Source: Acholeplasmataceae bacterium (GTDB taxonomy: Bacteria > Bacillota_I > Bacilli_A > Acholeplasmatales > UBA5453). From it: DNA of 64,000 nt. This document shows, one piece after another, positions 41,148 through 50,953 of the stretch (its first letter is position 1; each line of letters starts with the position of its first letter). The notes under the pieces are model-generated. The model made no database searches. It worked only from the letters and a program-made list of their open reading frames with translations, and had not been told where the DNA came from. The stretch spans positions 1 to 64,000 of the forward strand of contig JAAYKO010000065.1 in assembly GCA_012522345.1 (NCBI GenBank), given 5' to 3'. Both the position numbers and the translations under genes were made by a program.

Positions 41148-42096
41148 TTATTTGTATGAATTCTTTTTTAGATTGTAGTTTAGAAATTTTTATTCTTGTT
41201 TCTTTAGTCTGGGGCAACCCCTTTAAATACCAAACACCTTGACTTCTAAATTCTAAAGTCGCGAGTTGTTCTCCTTTAAGTTCAATTAGTCTTTTATAGT
41301 GCTTAATCATCATTTCTTTAATTTCTAGAAAGGTTGGTTTTGGAATATTCTTTTCGGTTTTTAAATATTCATTAATCTCTTTAAAAATCCAGGGATTACC
41401 AAGAGCTGCTCTTCCTATCATCACAGCATCCACACCGGTGTAATTAAGCATCTCTTTTGCAGATTTACCATCCTTAATATCACCATTTCCAATAACTGGT
41501 ATCTTGATAGCCTCTTTAACTTGTTTAATAATTTCTAAATCAACTTTTCCGCTATATAGTTGTGACCTTGTTCGACCGTGAATTGTTATCGCATCCGCGC
41601 CAGCATGTTCAACTTTCTTTGCAACTTCAACAGCATTTATTGAACTATTATCCCAACCACTTCTTATTTTTACAGTAAGTGGTTTTGTAATAACTTGTTT
41701 TATTGCTTTTACAATTTCAAAGATTTTATCGACATTTTTTAATAGTGCTGCTCCCGCTTGCGATTTAATTGATACTTTAGGAACTGGACAGCCCATATTG
41801 AGGTCAATAATGTCACAGTCAGTATAGTCGTTAACATATTTTGCTGCTTTAACTAGTGAAACGATATCATTGCCAAATATCTGTTGAGCGTAGGGGTGTT
41901 CATTAGGTGAACTTGCGAGTAAATTTTGAGTTTTTCTATTTTTGTGTAAAAGTCCTTTATCGGATACCATTTCCGCAAAACAAAGGCCCGCGCCACAACT
42001 GCGCGCTATTTCTCTGAACACGGCATTGGAGACTCCAGCCATTGGAGCTAAAACTACTTTATTTTCAATTTTTAAATCTTTAATATAAAAGCTCAT
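41119..42096 (-). CDS. dus: tRNA-dihydrouridine synthase
   Basis: Reduces uridines in tRNA with FMN and NADPH. It is about 325 residues from the ATG at 42096, chosen because GGAG lies 6 nt upstream; the longer frame starts with a GTG. Markers are VVLAPMAGVSNAVF, the catalytic cysteine in DLNMGCPVPKV, KIRSGWD, ITIHGRTRSQLYSG and IGNGDI. It resembles DusB. In Bacillus a dus gene lies upstream of lysS; here it sits next to hsp33 and apart from lysS. Confidence 0.94.
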   Translation of the reverse strand: MSFYIKDLKIENKVVLAPMAGVSNAVFREIARSCGAGLCFAEMVSDKGLLHKNRKTQNLLASSPNEHPYAQQIFGNDIVSLVKAAKYVNDYTDCDIIDLNMGCPVPKVSIKSQAGAALLKNVDKIFEIVKAIKQVITKPLTVKIRSGWDNSSINAVEVAKKVEHAGADAITIHGRTRSQLYSGKVDLEIIKQVKEAIKIPVIGNGDIKDGKSAKEMLNYTGVDAVMIGRAALGNPWIFKEINEYLKTEKNIPKPTFLEIKEMMIKHYKRLIELKGEQLATLEFRSQGVWYLKGLPQTKETRIKISKLQSKKEFIQIINQYFFELN

Positions 42097-42113
42097 AATC
42101 ATCTCCACACCTG

Positions 42114-42122
42114 ATTATAGCA
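42114..42122 (-). promoter_or_regulatory. Extended -10 promoter of dus
   Basis: The complement reads TGCTATAAT about 18 nt before the dus start, which also supports choosing the later start codon. A divergent TATAAT for hsp33 lies at 42152-42157. Confidence 0.65.
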
Positions 42123-42175
42123 TATTCATGTTTTTCTTTAACACTTTAACTTATAATTAATCTTGAGGTAAGAAA

Positions 42176-43060
42176 ATGAACGATCATATTTTAATCGCTA
42201 CTGCCTATCATGGCGAAGCTCGAATTTATGTTAGTTATACAAAAGACTTAGTTGAACAAGCACGGAGCATTCACCAGACTTGGCCTACTGCAACAGCTGC
42301 CTTGGGAAGACTTTTAACCGCCGCAGCAATGATGAGTTTTTTTAATAAAGATGATAGCCAACTGACACTTCGGATTGATGGCGATGGACCTTTAGAATCC
42401 GTAGTTTCTGAAGCTAATTATTTAGGTGAAGTTAGAGGCTTAGTTAAAAATTCCGAAGTTTATTTAAAAGATAACAAAACCAATAAGCTTGCTGTTGGCA
42501 AGGCTATTGGAAATGGTTTTTTAACTGTGATTAGAAATCCTGGTTTAAAGACAGCCTTCACTTCTTCTATTGAACTAATCTCTGGTGAAGTTGCTGAAGA
42601 TTTAACTTACTATTTTACAACCTCTGAACAAACTCCATCTTCAGTTGGTTTAGGTGTTTTAATCGCCCCCAACAACACGGTTGATGAAGCAGGAGGTTTT
42701 ATTATTCAATTACTTCCAAATGCTAGTGAAAATACGATTATTGCAATTGAAAATGCTCTTAAGGAGATTTCTGCAGTTACTAGTTATTTTAAAGCAGGCT
42801 TAACAACTTTGGACTTGCTTGCACAACTTGCTTCAAATACTCAAAAAATTCTTTTTAAACACGATTTAATCTATCGCTGTGGCTGCGATAAACAATATTA
42901 TAAAAAAACTTTGGCAAAACTAGATGCTGAAACTTTGAATACCTTAATTAAAGAAGATCAAGGTGCTGAAGTTGTTTGTCATTATTGTAAGACCAAATAT
43001 TACTTTACCGCTACTGAACTACAAACAATATTAGACCATAAAAAAACTACCTCGCGGTAG
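42176..43060 (+). CDS. hslO: Redox-regulated chaperone Hsp33
   Basis: A holdase activated by oxidation. It is 294 residues with the N-terminal HslO domain (ATAYHGEARIY, RIDGDGPL, VRGLVKN) and four C-terminal zinc cysteines, CGC near 237-239 and CHYC near 268-271. It has GAGGTA before the ATG and a -10 TATAAT about 18 nt upstream. In Bacillus hslO follows ftsH; here it is nearby but separated by maf. Its last bases overlap the terminator of maf. Confidence 0.95.
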   Translation: MNDHILIATAYHGEARIYVSYTKDLVEQARSIHQTWPTATAALGRLLTAAAMMSFFNKDDSQLTLRIDGDGPLESVVSEANYLGEVRGLVKNSEVYLKDNKTNKLAVGKAIGNGFLTVIRNPGLKTAFTSSIELISGEVAEDLTYYFTTSEQTPSSVGLGVLIAPNNTVDEAGGFIIQLLPNASENTIIAIENALKEISAVTSYFKAGLTTLDLLAQLASNTQKILFKHDLIYRCGCDKQYYKKTLAKLDAETLNTLIKEDQGAEVVCHYCKTKYYFTATELQTILDHKKTTSR

Positions 43061-43062
43061 CT
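43040..43062 (-). terminator. Terminator of maf inside the end of hsp33
   Basis: On the minus strand, AGCTACC pairs with GGTAGTT around GCGA and is followed by a T-run. The right arm on the plus strand includes the hsp33 stop codon, so one sequence serves both genes. Confidence 0.75.
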
Positions 43063-43617
43063 TTAATAGTCAAATTCTGCTAACTCCTTTTGGAGTTTTT
43101 TTAGTGGCAAACCAACAATGGTGAAAAAATCTCCAATGTGTTTTTCTACCAATTGTCCACCCTTTCCTTGAATTGCGTAGCCTCCGGCTTTGCCAATAGG
43201 CTCACCAGTTTTAATATATTCATAAATCTGAATATCATTGTAATTTTTCATATAAACAGAAGCCATTTCATAAAATGTTTTTTCTTTCTCTTTGTTTATG
43301 ATTGTTACGCCCGTATAAACATTATGGACAGTTCCAGCAATTTTTTTCAACATTTCAAAAGCTTCTTCATCTGTTTTGGGCTTACCTAATTTAGCCCCGT
43401 CAAAACAAACAATTGTATCGGCAGCAATAATTGTATCGTTTGGCCTTTTCAAAAGTGCTGCTTCAGCTTTTCGTTTTGAAAGCACCATTACTAAATCTTC
43501 TGGATTTAAGTCTCCTTGAACTTCCTCAGAAACATCGTTATTCATCACTTCAAAATTTAAGCCAATATCTTGAAGTAACTTTCGTCTTCGTTCTGAATTG
43601 CTTGCAAGTACTAACAT
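43063..43617 (-). CDS. maf: Maf-like nucleotide pyrophosphatase
   Basis: A house-cleaning pyrophosphatase acting on non-canonical or modified nucleotides. It is 184 residues from the ATG at 43617 (GGAGG 6 nt upstream); an earlier in-frame start lies across the promoter. Markers are LVLASNSERRRKLL, IIAADTIVCFDG, KPKTDEEAFEML, VYTGVTI and GKAGGYAIQGKG. It is monocistronic with its own promoter and terminator, divergent from tilS. Confidence 0.94.
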   Translation of the reverse strand: MLVLASNSERRRKLLQDIGLNFEVMNNDVSEEVQGDLNPEDLVMVLSKRKAEAALLKRPNDTIIAADTIVCFDGAKLGKPKTDEEAFEMLKKIAGTVHNVYTGVTIINKEKEKTFYEMASVYMKNYNDIQIYEYIKTGEPIGKAGGYAIQGKGGQLVEKHIGDFFTIVGLPLKKLQKELAEFDY

Positions 43618-43638
43618 AAAATACCTCCATTGCAAGTT

Positions 43639-43647
43639 ATTATAACA
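43639..43647 (-). promoter_or_regulatory. Extended -10 promoter of maf
   Basis: The complement reads TGTTATAAT about 21 nt before the chosen maf start codon. Confidence 0.65.
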
Positions 43648-43685
43648 CAAAATTTAAAATATAATAAGTTTTATTTTTTTCTATA

Positions 43686-43694
43686 TGATATAAT
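43686..43694 (+). promoter_or_regulatory. Extended -10 promoter of the tilS operon
   Basis: TGATATAAT lies 20 nt before the tilS ATG, giving a very short leader. It faces away from the maf promoter 39 nt to the left. Confidence 0.65.
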
Positions 43695-43714
43695 ATCATA
43701 GATAAGGTGTTAAT

Positions 43715-44992
43715 ATGAAACAAATTGTTAATTCGGTAATGTTACCTCACAAAAACAAAAAAATTGTTTTAAGTGTCTCTGGAGGCGTTGATTCACTAGT
43801 GCTTTTTCAACTTTTAATGGACTTAGAATACAGTTTTGTCGTAGTTCATTTTAATCATCAACAAAGACTTGAATCCAAGCATGAAGCACTTTATTTAGAA
43901 AAGCTTTGCCAAGATGGCAATATTGAATTTGAATATGTTGTTTTAACGATAGATGAAAAGGAAAACTTTCAAAGTGCCGCTCATAAAATGAGACGAAAAC
44001 ATCTTTTAAAAGTAGCTAAAAAATATGAAACAGATATTATTGTTACTGCCCATCATTTGAATGATTTAGCTGAAACTGTTTTATTAAAGCTTTCCCGTGG
44101 TTCTAACCTTTTAGGATACTCGGGCATCCAACAAAGTTATTATAAAGATAACGCTTATTTTGTAAAACCGCTTCTGCAAATTTCAAAAACTGAAATTATT
44201 CATTACGCGAAAGCTAATAATATTTACTATTTTGAGGATCAAACAAATATTTCAGATAATTATCAAAGAAACAAAATTAGACATCACGTAATTCCTTATT
44301 TAATCGCTGAAAATCCTGCTTTTTTAAAAAAAATTATTCAATTTAATGAAACTTTAGTTACAGCTTTTGAATATTTAAGAAAATCAACCATTACTTTTTT
44401 TAAAGGTGAAAAAAGCTTTTTAATTTCAGAGTTTAAAACCCTCGATTTAGCTCTCCAAAGAGATATTATAAGTTATTTATTGGAAGAATACAAACTAATA
44501 ATTTCAACACAAAAAATTGATTCAATTATTTCTTTTTTAGATAAAGCAGGCCCTAATGCAACATTTAGTTTAGGCCAAAACAAACAACTAAAGAAGGTTT
44601 ACAACAAAGCTTTAATTGAGAAAAAAAGTCCTTTTGTACCCTTTAGACAACAACTCTATTTAGATGGTTTAAATATTTTACCGACTAATGGATTGATAGT
44701 TTTTGAAAATAATTTTGGTGAAAACCAAAACAATGAAATCATTTTATGCTATAATAAAATAGCGTTACCGCTTTGGGCGCGAAATAGAGAAGCTGGCGAT
44801 AAACTTTATTTTCCTTATGGCCACAAAAAATTAAAAGATTTTTATATCGATAAAAAAGTTCCTAAAAAAGCACGCGATAATGATATTATTATTACTGACA
44901 ATAACAATCAAATCTTAGCAGTTTTAGGCAGATACTACAATAATAATCCCAATTTAAAAGATACAATCAAGTTACGATATAGGAGTAAATAA
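43715..44992 (+). CDS. tilS: tRNA-Ile lysidine synthetase
   Basis: Modifies the wobble cytidine of the CAU-anticodon tRNA-Ile to lysidine so that it reads AUA. It is 425 residues with the PP-loop SGGVDS at 22-27, the following HFNHQQR and AHHLNDLAETVLLKLSRGS, and a C-terminal TilS domain. It opens the conserved tilS-hpt-ftsH operon, with 2 nt to hpt. Confidence 0.95.
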   Translation: MKQIVNSVMLPHKNKKIVLSVSGGVDSLVLFQLLMDLEYSFVVVHFNHQQRLESKHEALYLEKLCQDGNIEFEYVVLTIDEKENFQSAAHKMRRKHLLKVAKKYETDIIVTAHHLNDLAETVLLKLSRGSNLLGYSGIQQSYYKDNAYFVKPLLQISKTEIIHYAKANNIYYFEDQTNISDNYQRNKIRHHVIPYLIAENPAFLKKIIQFNETLVTAFEYLRKSTITFFKGEKSFLISEFKTLDLALQRDIISYLLEEYKLIISTQKIDSIISFLDKAGPNATFSLGQNKQLKKVYNKALIEKKSPFVPFRQQLYLDGLNILPTNGLIVFENNFGENQNNEIILCYNKIALPLWARNREAGDKLYFPYGHKKLKDFYIDKKVPKKARDNDIIITDNNNQILAVLGRYYNNNPNLKDTIKLRYRSK

Positions 44993-44994
44993 CA

Positions 44995-45552
44995 ATGACT
45001 AAATCAATTCACGATGATATTGAAAGAATTTTAGTTTCAGAATCTGAAATCCAAGAAATTTGTAAAAAATTAGGCAAGGCTATAACCGCAGATTATAAAA
45101 CAAAAGAGCCGATTATTTTGCTGGGTTTATTAAAGGGGTGCGTCCCGTTTATGGGCGATATTATAAAACACCTCAATATCCCGCTTGAAATGGAATTTAT
45201 GGATGTCGAAAGCTATAAAGGTGGCGTTTCTTCAACTGGCGATATTAAAATTAGAATGGATATTAATACGCCGATAAAAGGACGCAATATTTTAATCTGT
45301 GAAGACATTATCGACACTGGAAAGACTCTTGATACGGTGATTAAATTATTATTACACCGAGGCGCAAAAAATGTCGAAGTTGTCACTTTGCTCGATAAAC
45401 CCGCAGCTCGAGTAATCCCTTTGAAGCCTAAATATATCGGAATAACAATTCCTAAAGAATTTGTCGTGGGCTATGGAATGGACTACAAAGAATATTATCG
45501 CAATTTACCATATGTTGGAATACTGAAAAATAATGTTATAGACAAGGAGTAA
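44995..45552 (+). CDS. hpt: Hypoxanthine phosphoribosyltransferase
   Basis: Salvages hypoxanthine and guanine to nucleotides. It is 185 residues, with the PRPP-binding signature ILICEDIIDTGKTL near residues 99-112, the flexible-loop VESYKGGVSSTGDI and the C-terminal FVVGYGMDY. AGGAG precedes the ATG. It is the middle gene of the tilS-hpt-ftsH operon. Confidence 0.95.
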   Translation: MTKSIHDDIERILVSESEIQEICKKLGKAITADYKTKEPIILLGLLKGCVPFMGDIIKHLNIPLEMEFMDVESYKGGVSSTGDIKIRMDINTPIKGRNILICEDIIDTGKTLDTVIKLLLHRGAKNVEVVTLLDKPAARVIPLKPKYIGITIPKEFVVGYGMDYKEYYRNLPYVGILKNNVIDKE

Positions 45553-45558
45553 CACATA

Positions 45559-47514
45559 ATGACAAGAAAACCTGAGAAAAAAGGACCTTTAAGAGGTTTT
45601 GGAATTTATATTATTTTCGCTTTAATTCTTTTTGGCACTTTTTTCTTTTTAAGAAATTTATATAGTGGCAAACCACCGTTGAAATTAACTTATTTGGAGT
45701 TTGTCCAAAAACTCGATGATGGTGAACTAGATGGTTCTACTATTAGTTTTCAACCAATCGATACTGATTTAAATTCTTATCGCATTAAAATTTATGAAGG
45801 CGATTCGTTAAAATACAATTTTGTTTTAACAATTTCTAATTGGAGCGATGTTGAAAAACGAATCTCAAGCGATATTACCGTTGATTACAAAGAGAAGTCA
45901 GGCGTCACTTTTTGGGATGTTTTATCAATAATTGTTCCCATTATATTGTTGGTCGCCTTAGGTGTGTTCTTATACCGAACAATGACCGGTGGTGGAGCAA
46001 CTAAGCAAGCATTTGATTTCGCTAAATCAAGAGCTCGTTTGGCATCAGTTAAAACTACTACTTTCGATGATGTTGCTGGTTGTGATGAAGAAAAACAAGA
46101 ACTTGAGGAAGTCATTGACTTTTTAAAATTCCCTAAAAAATATCGTGACATTGGAGCCCGAATTCCAAAAGGAATAATGTTAGTTGGAGCTCCAGGAACA
46201 GGAAAAACACTGCTCGCCAAGGCTGTAGCTGGAGAAGCTCATGTTCCTTTCTTCTCGATAAGTGGTTCTGATTTTGTTGAAATGTTTGTTGGAGTTGGTG
46301 CTTCGCGAGTTAGGGATCTCTTTAAAGTTGCTAAAGAAAACTCGCCATGTATAATTTTTATCGATGAGATTGATGCGGTCGGTAGACAGCGTGGAGCTGG
46401 TTTAGGTGGCGGTCACGATGAACGCGAACAAACTTTAAACCAACTTCTTGTTGAAATGGATGGCTTTAACCCTAATGTCGGAATTATTATTATGGCTGCA
46501 ACAAATAGACCTGATATTTTAGACCCAGCTTTGCTTAGACCTGGTAGATTTGACCGCAGAATTACAATTGATTTACCTGATGTGCGCGGTAGAGAAGCTA
46601 TTTTAAAAGTGCACGCTAGAAATAAAAAACTTGCTCCAGATATCAATTTTGAAGACGTTTCTCAACGGATTCCTGGTTTTAGTGGAGCCGATATTGAAAA
46701 CCTCTTAAATGAAGCAGCTTTACTAGCGGCGCGAGGAAATCGAACTGTTATCGAACTTCATGATATCGATGAAGCGATGGACCGAGTTGTGTTAGGACCA
46801 GCAAAAAGAAGTCGCAAAGTTACCGATAAAGAGCGACAAATCATTGCTTATCATGAAGCCGGACACGCTGTTATTGGAATTAAATTAGAACACTCCAATA
46901 TTGTTCAAAAAGTTACAATTGTCGCTCGTGGTAGAGCTGGCGGCTACAACTTAATGCTGCCTGAAGAAGAAACTTTCTTAGAGTCAAAACTTTCTTTGAC
47001 TGCTAGAATTGTTGGTTATTTAGGTGGAAGAGTTGCTGAAGAGATTGTTTTTGGTGATATTACAACAGGTGCTTATCAAGATTTCCAAACAGCGACTCAA
47101 ATAGCCCGAGCAATGGTTACGGAATATGGAATGAGTGATTTAGGTCCAATTCAATATGAATCAAATAGTGGCAATGTCTTTTTAGGACGAGATTACTTTA
47201 AAGAGAAAAATTTTAGTGACCAAGTCGCTTTAGAAATTGACCGCGAAGTTCGCAATATTATTACTAACGCTTATGAACAAGCTAAAGAATTGTTGCTTGA
47301 AAACCGCAAATTGCTTGATACTATCGCAAAATATCTCCTTAAAGTTGAAACTCTTACTAAGCAAGATATCGATGAAATTGTCGAAACAGGCGGACTTGAT
47401 CGTTACGATTCTAAACATAAAAAAGCTGATCCTATAGCCGAAACTACAAAGACAAAATCAGAAGAAGTTGAAAAGGCAAACTCTGAAGTTAGCCCGAAAA
47501 CAGATGAGACTTGA
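45559..47514 (+). CDS. ftsH: ATP-dependent zinc metalloprotease FtsH
   Basis: A membrane AAA+ protease for quality control of membrane and regulatory proteins. It is 651 residues with transmembrane helices at about 15-33 and 120-140, Walker A GAPGTGKT at 210-217, Walker [10 protein letters not shown], the SRH region [20 protein letters not shown] and zinc site HEAGH near 432-436. It ends in TGA, evidence for the standard stop code. The last codons overlap the rqcP start by 11 nt. Confidence 0.97.
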   Translation: MTRKPEKKGPLRGFGIYIIFALILFGTFFFLRNLYSGKPPLKLTYLEFVQKLDDGELDGSTISFQPIDTDLNSYRIKIYEGDSLKYNFVLTISNWSDVEKRISSDITVDYKEKSGVTFWDVLSIIVPIILLVALGVFLYRTMTGGGATKQAFDFAKSRARLASVKTTTFDDVAGCDEEKQELEEVIDFLKFPKKYRDIGARIPKGIMLVGAPGTGKTLLAKAVAGEAHVPFFSISGSDFVEMFVGVGASRVRDLFKVAKENSPCIIFIDEIDAVGRQRGAGLGGGHDEREQTLNQLLVEMDGFNPNVGIIIMAATNRPDILDPALLRPGRFDRRITIDLPDVRGREAILKVHARNKKLAPDINFEDVSQRIPGFSGADIENLLNEAALLAARGNRTVIELHDIDEAMDRVVLGPAKRSRKVTDKERQIIAYHEAGHAVIGIKLEHSNIVQKVTIVARGRAGGYNLMLPEEETFLESKLSLTARIVGYLGGRVAEEIVFGDITTGAYQDFQTATQIARAMVTEYGMSDLGPIQYESNSGNVFLGRDYFKEKNFSDQVALEIDREVRNIITNAYEQAKELLLENRKLLDTIAKYLLKVETLTKQDIDEIVETGGLDRYDSKHKKADPIAETTKTKSEEVEKANSEVSPKTDET

Positions 47515-47758
47515 TCGTTACTTAAAACTATCGCGACTTATAAAAAGACGTACTACCGCTAAAGAAGCTTCGTTAGGTAATAAAATCTACGTTAACGATA
47601 TCCCTCGCAAACCTTCTTTTCGCATAAATATCGGTGATTTAATTAAAATAGAGTTTACAAATAAGACGGTTATTGTAAAAGTTTTATCGTTAGATTATAA
47701 AAAAAGAGATACTTTAATGTATCAATTAGTCAAAGAGCTAAAGGTCACAACTCCGTAA
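47504..47758 (+). CDS. rqcP: S4-domain protein RqcP
   Basis: 84 residues forming a single S4 RNA-binding domain ([19 protein letters not shown] at the start, then VNDIPRKPSFRINIGDLI). It resembles Bacillus RqcP (YabO), which helps RqcH add alanine tails to stalled nascent chains at the 50S subunit. I use the ATG at 47504, inside the final codons of ftsH; an earlier in-frame start would give an unusual N-terminal extension. It is the last gene of the tilS operon. Confidence 0.87.
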   Translation: MRLDRYLKLSRLIKRRTTAKEASLGNKIYVNDIPRKPSFRINIGDLIKIEFTNKTVIVKVLSLDYKKRDTLMYQLVKELKVTTP

Positions 47759-47773
47759 GTTGTGGCTTTTTAT
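47744..47773 (+). terminator. Terminator of the tilS-rqcP operon
   Basis: The stem GTCACAACT with AGTTGTGGC (one G-U pair) and loop CCGTA is followed by TTTTTATT. It overlaps the rqcP stop codon. Confidence 0.85.
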
Positions 47774-47782
47774 TAATCAATT

Positions 47783-47791
47783 TGTTATAAT
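47783..47791 (+). promoter_or_regulatory. Extended -10 promoter of lysS
   Basis: TGTTATAAT lies about 28 nt before the lysS ATG. No T-box-like leader is present. Confidence 0.65.
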
Positions 47792-47818
47792 AAAAGAGGT
47801 TTTAAGGAGACGATAGAG

Positions 47819-49312
47819 ATGGATGAAACACGACTTTCTGAACAAGAACAAATCAGACGAGAAAAGCTTCAAGAATTAAAAGAGTTGGGCGTTGATCCTT
47901 TTGGTAGCCGCTTTAATCGCACTCACACCAATACCGAAGTAATTGATACTTATGGTAGTTTTGATAATGAAACATTAGAAGAAAAAAATGAAACGGTTAT
48001 TGTGGCAGGTAGAATTATTCGCAAGCGTGTCCAAGGAAAAGCAGGATTTATAACCCTTCAAGACCGCGACGCTCAACTTCAAATTTATATTCGCCAAAAT
48101 GATGTTGGCAAAATCGCTTATCAAGTCTTTTTAAAAGGTGATTTAGGGGATATTATTGGTATTGAAGGCCCAGTATTTCGAACAAGAATGGGTGAGTTAA
48201 CTGTTAAAGCTATTAAATATACTCACCTTACAAAAGCGTTAAAACCACTTCCTGATAAATGGGGAGGCCTTCAAGATATTGAAGAGACAAGACGCAAAAG
48301 ATATGTCGATTTAATTGTTAATGAAAAATCTCGCAAAGTTGCGCTATTAAGACCTAAAATTATTCGTTCCTTTCAAAAGTTTTTTGATGACCGAGGGTTT
48401 ATTGAAGTTGAAACACCGATTCTTCATCCAATTTTAGGCGGCGCTTCTGCTAGACCTTTTATCACGCATCACAATACTCTTGACATGGACTTTTATTTAA
48501 GGATTGCCACTGAGCTCCCCTTAAAAAGATTAATTGTCGGCGGTCTTGAGAAAGTCTATGAAATTGGTAGACTTTTTAGAAATGAAGGGATGAGCCCTCA
48601 ACACAATCCAGAATTTACAACGGTTGAAGCTTATGAAGCATACTCCGATATGGCTGGAATGATGGACTTAGTTGAAGACGTCTTGGGTTATGTTTGTTAT
48701 GATATTTTAGGTAGTTATGAAGCAAAATATAACGGTAAAACAATCAGTTTTCAAAAAGGCTTTAAAAGAATATCGATGACAGACGCAATTAAAGAAGCTA
48801 CTGGTATTGATTTCAAAAATATTACAAGTTTTACCGAAGCAAAAAAGCTTGCTGAAAAACATCAAATAAATATCGATAAACATTTTGATGTCGGTCATAT
48901 TATTGAAGCGTTTTTTGATGAGTTTGTTGAAAAAACTATTGTTCAGCCTACTTTTGTTTATGGGCATCCGATTGAAATCAGTCCCCTTGCGAAAAAATCC
49001 AAAGATAATCCTCGTTTCACTGAACGTTTTGAGCTTTTCATTGATGGTCGGGAATATGCAAATGCTTTTAGCGAGTTAAATGATCCAATTGATCAAAGGG
49101 AACGTTTTTTAAATCAACTTAAAGAACGTGAACTTGGCAACTTAGAAGCCAATGAAATGGATTTAGATTATATCGAAGCTTTGGAGTATGGAATGCCACC
49201 AACTGGTGGGCTTGGAATAGGAATTGACCGCTTTATAATGCTGTTGTGTGATGTTAATAATATTCGGGACATTATTTTGTTTCCTCATATGAAACATCGC
49301 AATCAGCCATAA
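47819..49312 (+). CDS. lysS: Lysyl-tRNA synthetase (class II)
   Basis: Charges tRNA-Lys. It is 497 residues with an N-terminal OB-fold anticodon domain ([21 protein letters not shown]) and class II motifs: motif 2 [21 protein letters not shown] and motif 3 [12 protein letters not shown] near the end. AAGGAG lies 9 nt before the ATG. It has its own promoter and terminator. Confidence 0.97.
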   Translation: MDETRLSEQEQIRREKLQELKELGVDPFGSRFNRTHTNTEVIDTYGSFDNETLEEKNETVIVAGRIIRKRVQGKAGFITLQDRDAQLQIYIRQNDVGKIAYQVFLKGDLGDIIGIEGPVFRTRMGELTVKAIKYTHLTKALKPLPDKWGGLQDIEETRRKRYVDLIVNEKSRKVALLRPKIIRSFQKFFDDRGFIEVETPILHPILGGASARPFITHHNTLDMDFYLRIATELPLKRLIVGGLEKVYEIGRLFRNEGMSPQHNPEFTTVEAYEAYSDMAGMMDLVEDVLGYVCYDILGSYEAKYNGKTISFQKGFKRISMTDAIKEATGIDFKNITSFTEAKKLAEKHQINIDKHFDVGHIIEAFFDEFVEKTIVQPTFVYGHPIEISPLAKKSKDNPRFTERFELFIDGREYANAFSELNDPIDQRERFLNQLKERELGNLEANEMDLDYIEALEYGMPPTGGLGIGIDRFIMLLCDVNNIRDIILFPHMKHRNQP

Positions 49313-49344
49313 AAAAAACGAGTTTGTGCTCGTTTTCTTTTTTT
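49311..49344. terminator. Bidirectional terminator after lysS
   Basis: AAAACGAG (49315-49322) pairs with CTCGTTTT (49329-49336) around TTTGTG, with A- and T-runs on the two sides. It serves lysS and the convergent hypothetical gene. Confidence 0.88.
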
Positions 49345-49897
49345 ATAAGAGGTTTAATTCTTCTGCAATATCTAAAAATATTTCCTTGATTGGATAATAT
49401 TCTAAATCATGTTTTTCATATAGTTCCGCGCTAAGTTTATCTAATTTTTCAAATAATTCTTGCGGAGCATCTTCTTTTCTTTCAAGAAATTCAATTATTT
49501 CTTGTTCAAGTTCAACAAAAGCATTTTCTTTATCTTCTTCAGGGTTTTGTAAAGTAACATTATAAAAGTCATTTTCAAATTCAATTGTACTTAAAAGCAA
49601 TTCAATCGTTGCCGATTGTTTGTTGAAAGCGACTATATCTCCTTCATAGGTGTGCTCTAAAAGAAGTTTAACGTTTTCAAATTGCTCATATAAGTAATAA
49701 AAACCGACCTCGAAAATATTGTTTTGTTCATCATCTAATAATTTGTTTTCCAAGAGTAACTCATAGAGATGAGAAACAACATCAAAAACATGTTTAAAAC
49801 GAGTATAAATTATTGAGTTTTGTTGTTTTAGACTTTCAAACAAGTTTGAATTTTCAATAATCCAACTCGCATAATCATTATAAACTACATTTTCCAT
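49343..49897 (-). CDS. Hypothetical acidic helical protein
   Basis: 184 residues, strongly acidic, with no signal peptide or membrane segment; mostly predicted helix, including a glutamate-rich stretch at about 119-160. I do not recognise a family. A site resembling AAGGTGAG precedes the ATG, and a TATAAT (complement of 49925-49930) lies about 28 nt upstream, so it appears to be a real single-gene unit between lysS and fba. Confidence 0.7.
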   Translation of the reverse strand: MENVVYNDYASWIIENSNLFESLKQQNSIIYTRFKHVFDVVSHLYELLLENKLLDDEQNNIFEVGFYYLYEQFENVKLLLEHTYEGDIVAFNKQSATIELLLSTIEFENDFYNVTLQNPEEDKENAFVELEQEIIEFLERKEDAPQELFEKLDKLSAELYEKHDLEYYPIKEIFLDIAEELNLL

Positions 49898-49957
49898 TTT
49901 CTCACCTTCATTCTAACAACTCTTATTATACAAATTAATCGTTTTTAATCAAGTTTG

Positions 49958-49992
49958 CAAAAAAAGGTTCTTGAATTTTATCAAAAACCTTG
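49958..49992 (-). terminator. Terminator after fba
   Basis: An 11-bp stem on the minus strand (AAGGTTTTTGA with TCAAGAACCTT, one G-U pair) is followed by seven T residues. It lies 13 nt after the fba stop codon. Confidence 0.88.
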
Positions 49993-50004
49993 TTTTTTGT
50001 TTGT

Positions 50005-50871
50005 TTATGCTTTATTGATTGAACCAAACATTGTTAATTTTTCTTTAACAACTTCAATAATTGCTTCTGCCCCAGGCTTTAAGAGTCTACGCGGATCATA
50101 GCCTTTTCCTTCTAAATCTTTTCCAGCTAAAATGTATTCTCTGACTGCACTTGCAAAAGCTAATTGACATTCGGTATTAACATTGATTTTTGCGACACCA
50201 AGCGAAATTGATTTTAAAACTTGTTCTTCTGGAATCCCTGTGCCCCCGTGTAAAACTAAAGGAATCCTTCCGACTGCTTCACTTATCTCAGCCAAAAGTT
50301 CAAAGTTGAGACCTGCCCAGTTGTCTGGATATTTACCATGAATATTGCCAATTCCTGCTGCAAATAAATCGACACCAAGGCTGGCGACCATTTTACATTC
50401 TTCTACATCCGCCAACTCTCCGCTTGAAACTACTCCATCTTCTTCGCCGCCGATTCCGCCGACTTCAGCCTCTACTGAGACCCCCATTGCGTGAGCTTTT
50501 TCAACTACTTCTCTTGTTTTAGCAACATTTTCTTCAATTGGATAATGTGAACCATCAAACATAATTGAACTAAACCCTGCTTCAAGAGCTTCAAATGCGC
50601 CTTTATAACTACCATGGTCTAAATGAAGCGCTACTGGAATTGTAATATTGTAGTGTTTCATTAATTCTTTTACCATACAAACTACTGTCCGGTAACCACC
50701 CATGTATCTCGCAGCACCTTCTGATACTCCTAAAATAATTGGTGAATTTAATTCTTGAGCTGCTTTAAGTGCAGATTGGGTCCATTCTAAATTATTGATG
50801 TTTATTTGGGCTACTGCATATCCTTCTTTTCTTGCTTTATTTAGCATTTCCTTTGCTGAAACTAATGCCAT
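50005..50871 (-). CDS. fba: Class II fructose-1,6-bisphosphate aldolase
   Basis: Cleaves fructose-1,6-bisphosphate in glycolysis using zinc. It is 288 residues from the ATG at 50871, which has AAGGAGG upstream; a longer frame would run across the promoter. Markers are LHLDHGSYKGAFEAL with zinc and catalytic residues, IMFDGSHYP, SVEAEVGGIGG, the zinc histidine in GNIHGKYPDN and LVLHGGTGIPE. It is monocistronic with its own promoter and terminator. Confidence 0.96.
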   Translation of the reverse strand: MALVSAKEMLNKARKEGYAVAQININNLEWTQSALKAAQELNSPIILGVSEGAARYMGGYRTVVCMVKELMKHYNITIPVALHLDHGSYKGAFEALEAGFSSIMFDGSHYPIEENVAKTREVVEKAHAMGVSVEAEVGGIGGEEDGVVSSGELADVEECKMVASLGVDLFAAGIGNIHGKYPDNWAGLNFELLAEISEAVGRIPLVLHGGTGIPEEQVLKSISLGVAKINVNTECQLAFASAVREYILAGKDLEGKGYDPRRLLKPGAEAIIEVVKEKLTMFGSINKA

Positions 50872-50905
50872 AATAATTACCTCCTTCTTATTTATACCAT
50901 TACTT

Positions 50906-50934
50906 ATTATACTCTTAATAAGACATTTATACAA
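50906..50934 (-). promoter_or_regulatory. Promoter of fba
   Basis: -35 TTGTAT (complement of 50929-50934) and -10 TATAAT (complement of 50906-50911) have 17-nt spacing. A second element TGGTATAAA follows closer to the gene. Confidence 0.7.
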
Positions 50935-50953
50935 ACACTATTATTCTTTTTTA

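Noticed and set aside
45885-46220. 111-residue minus-strand frame inside ftsH
   Set aside because: It lies wholly opposite the conserved AAA domain of ftsH and has no start signals.
50872-50934. Longer N-terminus for fructose-bisphosphate aldolase
   Set aside because: The extra codons cover the fba promoter and lie before the AAGGAGG site, so they are unlikely to be translated.
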